Shown one piece after another: positions 8,501-16,646 of a DNA stretch of 64,000 nt. Both the position numbers and the translations under genes were made by a program. The notes beneath the pieces are model-generated. The model did not search any database. It was not told where the DNA came from and worked only from the letters and a program-made list of their open reading frames with translations. This stretch comes from Gardnerella coleohominis. GTDB taxonomy: Bacteria; Actinomycetota; Actinomycetes; Actinomycetales; Bifidobacteriaceae. The first letter of the stretch is position 1. Every line of letters begins with the position of its first letter. The stretch is from positions 1-64,000 of the forward strand of contig NZ_MNLH01000001.1 in NCBI RefSeq assembly GCF_002896555.1. The letters are read 5' to 3'.

Positions 8501-9634
8501 TTAGAAAGTAGACGCGTAGACTTCGGCAATTGCAGCTTCGTCCATATGCATGTAGGAATTCTTCAAAAGTCGCTGCTGTTCTTTAACAACGCTTGAAGCC
8601 CAGCTTTGAATCATATCCTCGCTCATGCCATACTCGTGAAGCCTGTGCTTAGTTAAAATCGTGTTAAGCACTTCGTCAAGCTTGTCTAATACGTCTGCCT
8701 TCTGGCATTCTAGAATATTTGCCATAAAGTCGAAAAGCTTCGAAAGTTCAGTGCTTTCTGCGCTATCGTTGTTTTCGTAGTCGTGCTTAGCATAGTAGCG
8801 CAAAACGCTTGTAAGAAGCGCGGCATTCGTCTCGCCGTGAGCCACGTGGAAAGTGCCGCCAAGCGGATAAGCCATCGCATGCACGCAACCGCAGCCAGCG
8901 TTACCAAACGCAATGCCAGCGTAAAGACTTGCCGAAACCAAGTCGCCTACAACTTGACTTTTTGCGCTGCTACCTTCCTTTACAACTCGCATATAACTTT
9001 GCAAAATAAGTCCGCAAGCCTTGTAACTAAACATTTTTGTAAGTTCAGTTGCAATAGGGGAAAGCGCGGATTCAATCGAATGGGTAAGAGCGTCAATAGA
9101 GCTGGTTGCAAAAACGTAATCTGGAAGGCTCTTTAACAATTCCGGAATAAGAACCGCATCCGTAGCGTAGCAAGCATCGTTCGCCAAACCCTTCTTCGTA
9201 TTGCGCTTGGTAAGAGAGAACACGGCGACATTCGTAACTTCGGAACCAGTGCCGCAAGTAGTTGGAACAAGAATAAGATCCGCGCCTTTTTGCGCAGGAA
9301 TCTTGCCGTCGACCAAATCTTCAAGCGGGCTTGTTTGCTTCAAAGCACAAACCTTGGAAATGTCCAAAACAGTGCCGCCGCCAATGCCGATCACGCGCTT
9401 TGGGGTAGTGTGAATGTCGCTAACAATCGCATCAACCATTGCGTCGCTCGGCTCGCCCTTGCCGTATTTTTCTTGGAAAATCACATTACAATCAAGATTT
9501 AAATCGCCAAAATAAGGCTCCCAAATGTACTGGTTTGTGATAACCAAATCGTCTTTGCCAAGCTTAAATTCTTGCGCAAAATCGCGCGTATTTTCAAATT
9601 TGTGAATAGTTGGCTTAATAGAGAGCTGTTTCAT
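8501..9634 (-). CDS. Iron-containing alcohol dehydrogenase, 4-hydroxybutyrate dehydrogenase-like
   Basis: Group III (Fe-dependent) alcohol dehydrogenase of 377 aa that should interconvert an aldehyde and an alcohol with NAD(H). It shows the NAD-binding GIGGGTVLDISK, the PTTCGTGSEVTNVAV signature, and metal ligands in ALTHSIE and in GCVHAMAYPLGGTFHVAHGE. N-terminal features (EKYGKGEPSDAM) and overall spacing resemble clostridial 4-hydroxybutyrate dehydrogenase rather than FucO-type enzymes, but substrate is inferred from resemblance only. AAAGGAG precedes the ATG at 9634. It lies downstream of NADH oxidase on the same strand but is separated by a terminator, so it is probably its own unit; both would affect NADH balance in a fermenting cell. 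Confidence 0.85.
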   Translation of the reverse strand: MKQLSIKPTIHKFENTRDFAQEFKLGKDDLVITNQYIWEPYFGDLNLDCNVIFQEKYGKGEPSDAMVDAIVSDIHTTPKRVIGIGGGTVLDISKVCALKQTSPLEDLVDGKIPAQKGADLILVPTTCGTGSEVTNVAVFSLTKRNTKKGLANDACYATDAVLIPELLKSLPDYVFATSSIDALTHSIESALSPIATELTKMFSYKACGLILQSYMRVVKEGSSAKSQVVGDLVSASLYAGIAFGNAGCGCVHAMAYPLGGTFHVAHGETNAALLTSVLRYYAKHDYENNDSAESTELSKLFDFMANILECQKADVLDKLDEVLNTILTKHRLHEYGMSEDMIQSWASSVVKEQQRLLKNSYMHMDEAAIAEVYASTF

Positions 9635-9711
9635 CCTAGACTCCTTTGTTTTAATTTGTACGTCTTACGCTAATATGCGCGTTTTAGTTCGCGATTTGTG
9701 CGCGGATGATT

Positions 9712-9756
9712 AAAAAACCAAGCAACCGCTCCATTATAGAACAAATTGCTTGGTTT
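9712..9756 (-). terminator. Rho-independent terminator of nox
   Basis: On the minus strand an 11-bp stem (AAACCAAGCAA / TTGCTTGGTTT) with a 20-nt loop is followed by a run of six T. It sits between the nox stop and the alcohol dehydrogenase start. Beyond it, 9780-9853 holds repeated ATTAATCA-type short motifs just after the nox stop. Confidence 0.8.
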
Positions 9757-9853
9757 AATAAACGCGATTTAAGCTAATCGCAGAAGTTAATCAGAAGAGA
9801 TTAATCAGAAACTTAATTAGCATAGATTAATCATCAAAGATTACAGATATTAA

Positions 9854-11194
9854 TCATCCCTTCAACAAAGCCGTGTAAGCTGCCATCGTAATGTAATTGT
9901 ATGGCTGGTTGAAGTGAGGCATAAAGAAGATATCGCACAAAGCAAGCTCTTTAATCGTGACTTTCTTTTGAATAGCAAGAGAGAACAGGTGGATTGCTGC
10001 AGACATATCGTAATTAGAAGCCAATTGGCATCCAACAATCACCTTAGTATCCTTCTTGTAAACAATGCGAATCTTCACTTTTGGATTCTCAACTTCCATA
10101 AACGCAGGCTTTTGAGTATCCTCAAAATCAACGTAATCAACGTCCATGCCTTCTTTTTGAGCAGCAGTCAAGCTCAAACCAGTGCAGACAAGCTTGTAAT
10201 CGTAGATCATCATTGCACTGGAGCCTTGCACGCCCTCAGTTTCTACAGGAGTTCCGCAAACGTTGTGGCCTGCAATCAAGCCGCTTCGAACGGCATTAGT
10301 AGCGAGCGCAATGTAGTTTACGCGGCTTCGAGCGTTGTCGTAGATTGTAGCGCAATCGCCAATAGCGTACACGTCTGGGTCGGAAGTTTGCTGCTTCTTG
10401 TCAACTAGGAAAGCGCCATTTTCGTATTGCTTTAAGTGATCTTTTCCAAGAGCAACATTTGGGTGGAATCCAATAGCGCAAATCACCATGTCGGCTTCGT
10501 AAGTGCCCTTGCTGGTTTTAACAGCCTTGACTTCAGTATCTCCAACAATCTCTTCAACAGTTTGACCAAGCTCAAACTTAATGCCCTTATCTTCCATAAT
10601 CTGCTTCAAATTATCGGAAAACTCTGGGTCAAAGTAGCCGTTAAGAATATGGTCTTCCATGTCTATAAGAGTTACGTTCTTGCCAAGTCGCTTAAAAGCT
10701 TCCGCAAGTTCCACGCCAATGTAACCGCCGCCAAGAACCACAACATTATGGAAATCGCGCTCTTGAAGCTTTGCAATAACAGTTTGAGCATTCTGGAAAA
10801 GCTTTACCATTTGCACGTTTTCCAAGTCAATGCCCTTAATGCGAGGCTTGTTTGGAAGGCTACCGGTAGCGAGAACCAGCTTGTCGTAAGAATCGTGAAT
10901 AACGGTGCCGTCTTTAAGTTCGACTGTTACTTCTTTCTTTGCGTAATCAATGTCTAGAACTTTACTTTCGAGATTTACCTTAGCGCCTTTTTTAACGAAA
11001 TCTTCTGGCTTTTGGTAAAACAGCCCATCGCTGCTTTGAATCTGCTTGCCAATCCACAAAGCCATGCCGCAACCAAGGAAGGAAATATTGCTATTCTGAT
11101 CGTAAATTGTAAGATCGTTTCCTGGGTAGGTCAAAATGGTGTTAGCGCAGGCAGTGCCAGCATGATTTGCGCCAATCTGAATAATCTTGGTCAT
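9854..11194 (-). CDS. nox: NADH oxidase (FAD-dependent, probably water-forming)
   Basis: Flavoprotein of the pyridine nucleotide-disulfide oxidoreductase family, 446 aa. It has an N-terminal FAD fold (IIQIGANHAGTA), a single redox cysteine Cys42 in SFLGCGMALW, the second nucleotide-binding motif VVVLGGGYIGVELAE, and the FAD motif DVYAIGDCA. One cysteine rather than CxxxxC is the pattern of water-forming NADH oxidases and CoA-disulfide reductases. The family reduces O2 with NADH, which protects a fermentative anaerobe and regenerates NAD+. AAAAGAGA lies upstream of ATG 11194. Peroxide-forming activity or NADH peroxidase cannot be excluded from sequence alone. Confidence 0.9.
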   Translation of the reverse strand: MTKIIQIGANHAGTACANTILTYPGNDLTIYDQNSNISFLGCGMALWIGKQIQSSDGLFYQKPEDFVKKGAKVNLESKVLDIDYAKKEVTVELKDGTVIHDSYDKLVLATGSLPNKPRIKGIDLENVQMVKLFQNAQTVIAKLQERDFHNVVVLGGGYIGVELAEAFKRLGKNVTLIDMEDHILNGYFDPEFSDNLKQIMEDKGIKFELGQTVEEIVGDTEVKAVKTSKGTYEADMVICAIGFHPNVALGKDHLKQYENGAFLVDKKQQTSDPDVYAIGDCATIYDNARSRVNYIALATNAVRSGLIAGHNVCGTPVETEGVQGSSAMMIYDYKLVCTGLSLTAAQKEGMDVDYVDFEDTQKPAFMEVENPKVKIRIVYKKDTKVIVGCQLASNYDMSAAIHLFSLAIQKKVTIKELALCDIFFMPHFNQPYNYITMAAYTALLKG

Positions 11195-11517
11195 CGGTAA
11201 TCTCTTTTCGTCGTTGAATCTAGTTTTAATTTTGTTTATTTCTGTTGAATTCTGCTGAAATTAATTTAATTTAGTTTAATTTAATTCCGCTAAATTCTGT
11301 TGAATTCTGTTTAAATTATGTTATGTGCTGTGTTAACTACTTTGTTTAATTTACGCTGCAGCGTGATTGCACATCTAGCGCACAATCTTATTACATGAAT
11401 GTGAGTCTTACCAATTTTGATTTTGTGCGTGTTGTGGGGAGTGTGGGTTATTTCACAATATGACTACCACTAATCTTTTTTGCGAACATGAATTACGTAG
11501 TAGAATCCTGAAGTTTG
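11195..11517. other. AT-rich divergent promoter region nox/pcp
   Basis: No ORF or RNA is recognisable. Around 11235-11320, short units related to TCTGTTGAAT recur at 10-11 bp steps, mixed with TTTAATTTAA. The region must contain the nox promoter and, with the 11-bp array to its right, that of pcp. Confidence 0.5.
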
Positions 11518-11580
11518 TATACAGTTTATATACAGTTTATATACAGTTTATATACAGTTTGTATACAGTTTATATACAAC
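11518..11580. repeat. 11-bp tandem array (TATACAGTTTA) upstream of pcp
   Basis: Five exact-length units TATACAGTTTA/G at 11518, 11529, 11540, 11551 and 11562, then a partial sixth. There are almost no substitutions, so it is the best-preserved short array in the window. It ends about 78 bp before the pcp start. The near-helical spacing would put every copy on one DNA face. Confidence 0.9.
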
Positions 11581-11657
11581 GACATTCACATATGTACAGT
11601 TTTTGTGATGCGTTTTAATGTTTTGATAAAGTGAGAATTGTATGAGGGGGTATTGTA

Positions 11658-12263
11658 ATGCGTATTTTGATTACTGGTTTTACGCCGTTTGATAATGAGT
11701 CTATAAATCCGTCGTGGGAGATCGCGCAATCAGTGCATGCGCCTGAGGGCGTGGAACTTGTTCGTTTGCAGATTCCTACGGAATTTAACAAGGGCGCGCA
11801 AAAAGTTATTGAGAAAATAGAGGAAGTTCACCCTGATGCTGTGCTTTCGTTAGGGCAATTTGGCGGTTCTGCTTGTTTTAACGTCGAGTATGTTGGTGTT
11901 AACTGTAGAGCTGCGCGCATACCGGATAATAGTGGATATAAGCCTTGGTATGAGCCTGTTGTGCAAGATGGCGATGTGGCGTATAAAGCGACTTTGCCAG
12001 TTGTGAACATAGTTGAAGCTTTGAATAAAGCGAAATTGCCGGCGTCTGTGTCTTTTTCTGCGGGCGCGTACGTATGCAATGACGTGCTTTACAGTGTTTG
12101 TCATTATTGCCAGACTAGGGAATTGCCGATTAAAAGCGGTTTCATTCACGTTCCGTATTTGCCTGAGCAGATTCTTGATAAGCCGAGTACGAGTTCTATG
12201 AGTTTAGATGATATGCTTCGAGGCATTGAAGTTGCATTGCAAGTAATTGCTGGTGATTGCTAG
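11658..12263 (+). CDS. pcp: Pyroglutamyl-peptidase I
   Basis: Cytoplasmic cysteine peptidase (family C15) that removes N-terminal pyroglutamate from peptides. The catalytic triad is visible: Glu77 in FNVEYVGVN, Cys140 in GAYVCNDVLY and His164 in GFIHVPYLP. The start MRILITGFTPF is typical and 201 aa is close to the usual 200-215. GAGGGGG lies upstream of ATG 11658. It stands alone, convergent with a HicB-like gene 21 bp away, and would complement the peptide importer encoded at 23.4-29 kb by recycling blocked peptides. Confidence 0.95.
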   Translation: MRILITGFTPFDNESINPSWEIAQSVHAPEGVELVRLQIPTEFNKGAQKVIEKIEEVHPDAVLSLGQFGGSACFNVEYVGVNCRAARIPDNSGYKPWYEPVVQDGDVAYKATLPVVNIVEALNKAKLPASVSFSAGAYVCNDVLYSVCHYCQTRELPIKSGFIHVPYLPEQILDKPSTSSMSLDDMLRGIEVALQVIAGDC

Positions 12264-12284
12264 CAAATATCTAGGTATTTATTT

Positions 12285-12740
12285 TTACGCTCGCTCAAGC
12301 ACGCGTTCAATAGCGTTATTTTGCGAAAGAAGATATACGCAATACTGGTTCATGCTTATGCCTTCTGCTTGAGATTGCTCAGCCAACTGTCTGTGTAATT
12401 CTTTAGGAAGACGCAATTTGAATTGTCCGGAATAGTCATTTAATTCAGTGTGAGATGGCTCTTTTATATTGATTTTGCTTTCAATAGCTGCTTCAAGCCA
12501 AGCGTGCTTAGCGTCCTGCGCATTTGCTGCTGCTTCTTGTTCTGAGTCTCCCGAACTTATGCATCCTGGTAAATCAGGGTAGTAGGACACAAAACCGCCT
12601 TCATCTGGATCTTTTACAATTTCCAGCTTGTATGGGAGTGACATGTAGTAGCTGAGTGTTTTATTTGTGAGTGTTTTGGCGTTGTTTTTGTGAGTGATAT
12701 TTTTGCTAGCTTTATTTGTTTTAGTCATATTTGATTTCAT
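12285..12740 (-). CDS. Orphan HicB-family protein with ribbon-helix-helix domain
   Basis: The domain from about residue 33 (MSLPYKLEIVKDPDEGGFV to DAKHAWLEAAI) is the HicB RNase-H-like antitoxin fold, including YYPDLPGC. The C-terminus (FKLRLPKELHRQLAEQSQAEGISMNQYCVYLLSQ) is a HicB-type ribbon-helix-helix DNA-binding domain. No HicA toxin ORF of about 60-90 codons lies on either side: pcp is 21 bp away and tRNA-Leu is upstream. The first 32 residues are Asn/Lys/Thr-rich and neither start has a good ribosome-binding site, so the real start may be Met33 (12644). It may be a free-standing regulator rather than part of a toxin-antitoxin pair. Confidence 0.75.
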   Translation of the reverse strand: MKSNMTKTNKASKNITHKNNAKTLTNKTLSYYMSLPYKLEIVKDPDEGGFVSYYPDLPGCISSGDSEQEAAANAQDAKHAWLEAAIESKINIKEPSHTELNDYSGQFKLRLPKELHRQLAEQSQAEGISMNQYCVYLLSQNNAIERVLERA

Positions 12741-12846
12741 ATTATGCTGATTTTTAAAGGTTTTATAAAAGTATAAGTGGTGTTATATGTGGTGTCAATG
12801 TATATTTCAGGCATATGCGCTTAATACATAACTGGTGATGGAAAAT

Positions 12847-12881
12847 AAAAAAATCTCAGCGGAATATGAGACATATCCGCT
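12847..12881 (-). terminator. Terminator after tRNA-Leu
   Basis: On the minus strand, AGCGGATAT and ATATTCCGCT form a stem with a one-base bulge around a short loop. It is followed by seven T. It lies 15 bp after the tRNA-Leu 3' end. Confidence 0.75.
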
Positions 12882-12895
12882 TAAGTCTCACAAAG

Positions 12896-12976
12896 TGCGC
12901 GGGATGGGACTTGAACCCACACGTCGTAAGACACAGGAACCTAAATCCTGCGCGTCTACCATTTCGCCACTCGCGC
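12896..12976 (-). tRNA. tRNA-Leu (anticodon UAG)
   Basis: Reading the minus strand, GCGCGAG acceptor, D-arm GCGAAATGGTAGACGC, anticodon stem CAGGA/TCCTG around TTTAGGT (anticodon TAG), a long class II variable arm, and T-arm GTGGGTTCAAGTCCCAT. The acceptor has one A-C mismatch. CCA is not encoded. Confidence 0.92.
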
Positions 12977-13118
12977 GTTATCTAGCCAATTCGCCAACCG
13001 GTCAATCAGCAACCAGCAGATCAGCATTCATCACATAGCAAATCCACAGTTAGTGAATCAGCATATAGCAAATCCGCTAAGTAAAGCCTATCGGACAATA
13101 CAAATAAAATATTTATAC

Positions 13119-13130
13119 ACCCGAACGGGC
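13119..13130 (-). terminator. Short hairpin after tRNA-Thr
   Basis: CCCG-AA-CGGG lies immediately 3' of tRNA-Thr on the minus strand and is followed by an AT-rich tract with several T. The stem is short, so this is tentative. Confidence 0.4.
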
Positions 13131-13135
13131 TAGAG

Positions 13136-13208
13136 AGCCACTTGACAGAATCGAACTGTCGACCTTCTCATTACGAGGGAGACGCTCTACCGACTGAGCT
13201 AAAGTGGC
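13136..13208 (-). tRNA. tRNA-Thr (anticodon CGU)
   Basis: Minus strand: acceptor GCCACTT pairs with AAGTGGC, D-arm GCTCAGTCGGTAGAGC, anticodon loop CTCGTAA (anticodon CGT), T-arm ACAGTTCGATTCTGT. The base pair closing the anticodon loop is C-U, a small oddity. CCA is not encoded. Confidence 0.92.
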
Positions 13209-13286
13209 ATGTTGCCCGAGAAGCATTCGCGACTCGCGCACGAATACGAAAGCTTACTATATTTTTTTAGATTTGTCTACTGCGTG

Positions 13287-13418
13287 GCGTGTTAGTAGTG
13301 AGTTGGTAGTGAGTTAGTATCGCGTTAGTATCGCGTTAGTATCGTGTTAGTAGTGAGTTGGTGGCGTGTTAGTAGTGAGTTGGTATCGCGTTGGTAGTGA
13401 GTTAGTAGTGATGTTACG
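13287..13418. repeat. 11-bp tandem array, about twelve units, upstream of pgi
   Basis: Eleven gap-free 11-bp units from 13287 to 13407, then a degenerate twelfth. They fall into three sub-types (GTGAGTTRGTA, TCGCGTTRGTA and GCGTGTTAGTA) sharing GTTRGTA. The ordering of sub-types is irregular, which suggests repeated slippage and local conversion. It lies 300-430 bp upstream of pgi and just upstream (in its own sense) of tRNA-Thr. Confidence 0.9.
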
Positions 13419-13496
13419 TTCGAATCTCGTGTACTTCTGTCTTCTTTTGTGAGTATCTTGTGAAGTGGATGATTGTGATGCGATAGTTGCGTTGCG

Positions 13497-13632
13497 CGCG
13501 TTATATATCGTTATATATCCGTTATATATCGTTATACATTATGTATCCGTTATATATCAGTTATGTGGCTTATATAGCGTTATTTATGCGTTATGCGTTA
13601 CATAGCGCTATACGTTATATATACGATATACG
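13497..13632. repeat. CGTTATATAT-type repeats upstream of pgi
   Basis: CGTTATATAT and close variants recur about every 10-11 bp, with self-complementary ATATAT cores. A 64-codon ORF across it is an artefact of the repeats. With the 11-bp array this makes up most of the 516-bp gap before pgi. Confidence 0.65.
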
Positions 13633-13724
13633 TGCGCGAACGGAATCTGTCATAGTAGCGGTTTGCCATAGAGCGGCATAAACCGCACATCACGTCACGT
13701 TACAGAATATGAAAGGACCTTACA

Positions 13725-15419
13725 ATGGCCATCAATCCGCCAGTTGACGCCGTAAAAACCCCAGAGTGGGCTGCATTGCAGAAGCATTACGACGAGTTGC
13801 AATCAGAAGGCGTCTGCCTGAAGAAGTGGTTTGCCGAGGATGCAAATCGCGTGGATAAGTTGAGCTTCGAAGCTGGAGATCTCCACTTCGATCTTTCTAA
13901 GAATTTGATTAAGCCTGAAACTCTTAAGCTTTTCGCTGACCTTGCAAAGGCAGTTAAGCTTGACGAGCGCACTAAGGCAATGTACACCGGCGTGCACATT
14001 AACAATACCGAAGATCGTGCAGTTTTGCACACTGCTTTGCGTCGTCCTGCAGAGGATGCTGGCAAGTTCATTGTTGACGGTCAAGATACTGTTGCAGACG
14101 TGCGCGAAGTATTGGGTCGCATTTACGATTTCGCTAACGAAGTTCGTTCCGGCGCTTGGAAGGGCGTTACCGGCAAGAACATCAAGACCGTTGTAAACAT
14201 TGGTATTGGCGGATCTGATTTGGGTCCAGTCATGGTTTACGAAGCCTTGAAGCCATATGCTGACGCTGGTATTAGCGCTCGCTACGTTTCCAACATCGAT
14301 CCAAACGATATGGCAGAAAAGACCAAGGATTTGGATCCAGAAACCACGCTTTTCATCATTGTTTCCAAGACCTTCACTACTTTGGAGACTTTGACCAACG
14401 CTCGTACTGCTCGCACCTGGTTGCTTAACAAGCTCCAGGAGTGCGGTGCTATTGACGGAAGCGACGCAAAGAAGGCTGAAGCTGTTGCTAAGCACTTCGT
14501 GGCTGTTTCCACCAACCTTGAGAAGGTTGAAGAGTTCGGCATCAACCCAACCAACGCTTTTGGCTTCTGGAACTGGGTTGGCGGTCGTTACTCTGTGGAT
14601 TCCGCTGTCGGCACTTCTTTGGCTGTTGTTCTCGGCCCAGAGCGTTTCGAAGAGTTCTTGAAGGGCTTCCACGCAATCGACACCTACTTCGCTGAGACTC
14701 CATTCGAGAAGAATGTTGTTGTGCTTCTCGGTATGCTCAACGTTTGGTACCGCAACTTCTACAAGGTTGCTTCTCACGCTGTGCTTCCATACGATCAGTA
14801 CTTGCACCGCTTCCCAGCTTATTTGCAGCAGCTCACCATGGAATCCAACGGTAAGTCTGTGCGCTGGGACGGCACTCCTGTAACAAGCGAAACCGGCGAA
14901 ATCTTCTGGGGCGAACCAGGCACTAACGGCCAGCACGCCTTCTACCAGTTGATTCACCAGGGCACTCAGCTTATTCCAGCTGATTTCATTGCTTTCGTGA
15001 ACACGCCAAATCCTACTAAGGATGGCGATCAGGATGTGCACGAGCTCTTCTTGGGTAACTATCTTGCACAGACTAAGGCTCTTGCTTTCGGCAAGACTGC
15101 TGACGAAGTTCGCGCTGAAGGCACTCCAGAAGAGATTGTGCCAGCTCGCGTGTTCAAGGGCAACCGTCCAACCACCTCTATCTTCGGCGATGCTTTGACT
15201 CCATTTAGCTTGGGCGAGCTTATTGCTCTCTACGAGCACATTACCTTCGTTGAAGGCACTGTTTGGGGCTTGGATTCCTACGATCAGTGGGGTGTGGAGC
15301 TTGGCAAGCAGCTTGCAAAGCAGATTACTCCTGCAATTTCTAAGGATGATGAAGCTTTGGCAGCTCAGGATGCTTCTACCCAGAGCTTGATTCGCTTCTA
15401 TCGCGCTCATCGCAAGTAA
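13725..15419 (+). CDS. pgi: Glucose-6-phosphate isomerase
   Basis: Interconverts glucose 6-phosphate and fructose 6-phosphate; in bifidobacteria it feeds the fructose-6-phosphate shunt. The 564 aa sequence shows [13 protein letters not shown], the signature [16 protein letters not shown], catalytic Glu in MESNGKSV, catalytic His in [15 protein letters not shown], and the C-terminal [21 protein letters not shown] lies upstream of ATG 13725. Codon use is more biased than its neighbours (many GCT, AAG, CTT), as expected for a highly expressed gene. That bias also creates a long open antisense frame, which is not a gene. It stands alone between repeat-rich flanks. Confidence 0.97.
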   Translation: MAINPPVDAVKTPEWAALQKHYDELQSEGVCLKKWFAEDANRVDKLSFEAGDLHFDLSKNLIKPETLKLFADLAKAVKLDERTKAMYTGVHINNTEDRAVLHTALRRPAEDAGKFIVDGQDTVADVREVLGRIYDFANEVRSGAWKGVTGKNIKTVVNIGIGGSDLGPVMVYEALKPYADAGISARYVSNIDPNDMAEKTKDLDPETTLFIIVSKTFTTLETLTNARTARTWLLNKLQECGAIDGSDAKKAEAVAKHFVAVSTNLEKVEEFGINPTNAFGFWNWVGGRYSVDSAVGTSLAVVLGPERFEEFLKGFHAIDTYFAETPFEKNVVVLLGMLNVWYRNFYKVASHAVLPYDQYLHRFPAYLQQLTMESNGKSVRWDGTPVTSETGEIFWGEPGTNGQHAFYQLIHQGTQLIPADFIAFVNTPNPTKDGDQDVHELFLGNYLAQTKALAFGKTADEVRAEGTPEEIVPARVFKGNRPTTSIFGDALTPFSLGELIALYEHITFVEGTVWGLDSYDQWGVELGKQLAKQITPAISKDDEALAAQDASTQSLIRFYRAHRK

Positions 15420-15453
15420 GTGAGTACTCGACTGGGGTTGGAATTCGCAAGGC

Positions 15454-15592
15454 TATAGTGGATTTCACTGCGATTCTATAGTTGAATTCACTGCGATTTA
15501 TAGTGGATTTCGTAAAGCTATAGTGGATTTCATAATTTATAGTGGAATTCGCAAGGCTATAGTGAAATTCTTAAGGCTATAGTGGATTTCAG
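15454..15592. repeat. CTATAGTGGATTTC repeat, seven copies at 19-23 bp steps
   Basis: TATAG cores start at 15454, 15477, 15499, 15519, 15538, 15558 and 15578, each followed by TGGATTTC or a variant. The spacing is close to two DNA turns. It lies just after pgi. A second repeat follows at 15670-15845. Confidence 0.8.
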
Positions 15593-15669
15593 CCCCAGTT
15601 GTGTATATTTTTTATTCTATTTTTACGTTTTTATTCCATTTTTGTAACAAACGCATCAATGACGATGTG

Positions 15670-15845
15670 CTTGTTACGTTTAATTTTCTGCGCTTAGTTT
15701 TCTACGTTTAGTTTTCTATGTTTAGTTCTATACGTTTGGTTCGCTGCGTTTAATTCGTTACGTTTAGTTTTCTTGTTTAATTATTTACGTTTAGTTTTCT
15801 TGTTTAATTATTTACGTTTAGTACTACACGTTTAGTATTGCACGA
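15670..15845. repeat. TACGTTTAGTTTTC degenerate repeat and possible promoter
   Basis: Variants of ACGTTTAGTTTTC recur around ten times, including a near-exact 26-bp duplication at about 15766-15815. Just downstream, TATAAT at 15881-15886 could be the -10 box for the surface-protein gene at 15997; no confident -35 was seen. Confidence 0.6.
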
Positions 15846-15996
15846 ATAAATTTCGCTATTCCGATTTATGTGCGTGAGTGTATAATATAAAGCGAGTGTG
15901 TAAAGATTGCGTTCGCCGGTGAACCTTCTTGGAGATGCGTTTTGTGTCCTGTTTATACGCCGGTAGTGGATTTGTTTACATTTGAGAGGTAGTTTG

Positions 15997-16491
15997 ATGA
16001 AGGAGAGTAGGAAACATCGTATTCTTTCGGCAATTGGCGCCGTTTCATGTGTAATTTCTATGATTTTAAGCGTAACTGTGTTGCCGGGGCTGGCTTATGC
16101 CAACGTGACGAAGAATCCATTGTTCGCTGCTGCCTTGTCTGCTGTTATTGAGAATAATAGGGGTCAAAATAAGTCGGGTGAAGGGGGAGCTGGTAGCAGA
16201 ACAGCTAATGGGGAAGCTGGTAAAAAAGAAGGGGCTAAAGGGGAGACTGCTAAAGGGGATAAAGGGGATAAGAAGGCTAAAGAGGTAGATAAAAAAGAAG
16301 GTAAGAGAAATGATGTGGCAGCTAATGGGGAAGCTGGTAGAGGGGAAGCTAATAGAGAAGGTACTGTAGGTAATAAGGGAACTGTTAAAAATCCTAATGG
16401 GGGGGGTCTGCAGATAACGGCAATGCTGGCAAAGACGCTGGTAAAACTGCTGGAAAAGGTGCTGGCAAAGATGCCAATAAAGATGCTGTAA
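15997..16491 (+). pseudogene. 5' part of BspA-like surface protein (signal peptide half), frameshifted at a G8 tract
   Basis: ATG 15997 is preferred because GAGAGG (15984-15989) sits 7 bases upstream. A signal peptide MKESRKHRIL to PGLAYA is followed by a Gly/Lys/Glu/Ala-rich low-complexity stretch. After PNGGG, at the run of eight G (16399-16406), this frame changes character to LQITAMLAKTLVKL and stops at 16491. The next frame continues the same low-complexity composition (SADNGNAGKDAGK) with no stop through to 16647 and on to 19415. With six or nine G the two parts would join into one exported protein. I therefore read this as the front of a single gene, off in this sequence, either phase-varied or with a base-calling error. 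Confidence 0.85.
16399..16406 (+). repeat. Homopolymeric G8 tract, candidate slippage switch
   Basis: Eight consecutive G interrupt the reading frame between the signal-peptide half and the repeat-domain half of the BspA-like protein. Such tracts mutate readily by slipped-strand mispairing. Other runs of four G are common in the 200 bp before it, but this is the longest. Confidence 0.85.
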
Positions 16492-16646
16492 AGTCTGGCA
16501 AATCTGACAAAAATGCTGACAAAAATGCTGACAAAGCTTCTAAAAAAGATAGCAAAGACGCTAAAAAAGCTAAGGGTCAAAATCGCGATGCTGACGACGC
16601 TGGTAAGAAATTAACACTAAAAGAAGTTAAAAAACTTCCTGCTTGC

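Noticed and set aside
8133..8529. Two minus-strand ORFs with repeated NKTKNTSPILFTY
   Set aside because: They are translations of the 53-bp hairpin array. The repeats extend beyond the frames and no start signal is present.
12835..13038. Plus-strand ORF of 67 codons
   Set aside because: It overlaps the minus-strand tRNA-Leu and its terminator.
13487..13681. 64-codon ORF rich in Tyr and Ile upstream of pgi
   Set aside because: Encoded entirely by CGTTATATAT-type repeats; no ribosome-binding site.
13803..15410. A 535-codon open frame antisense to pgi
   Set aside because: It lies wholly within pgi, has no ribosome-binding site or recognisable domain, and results from the strongly biased codon use of pgi.
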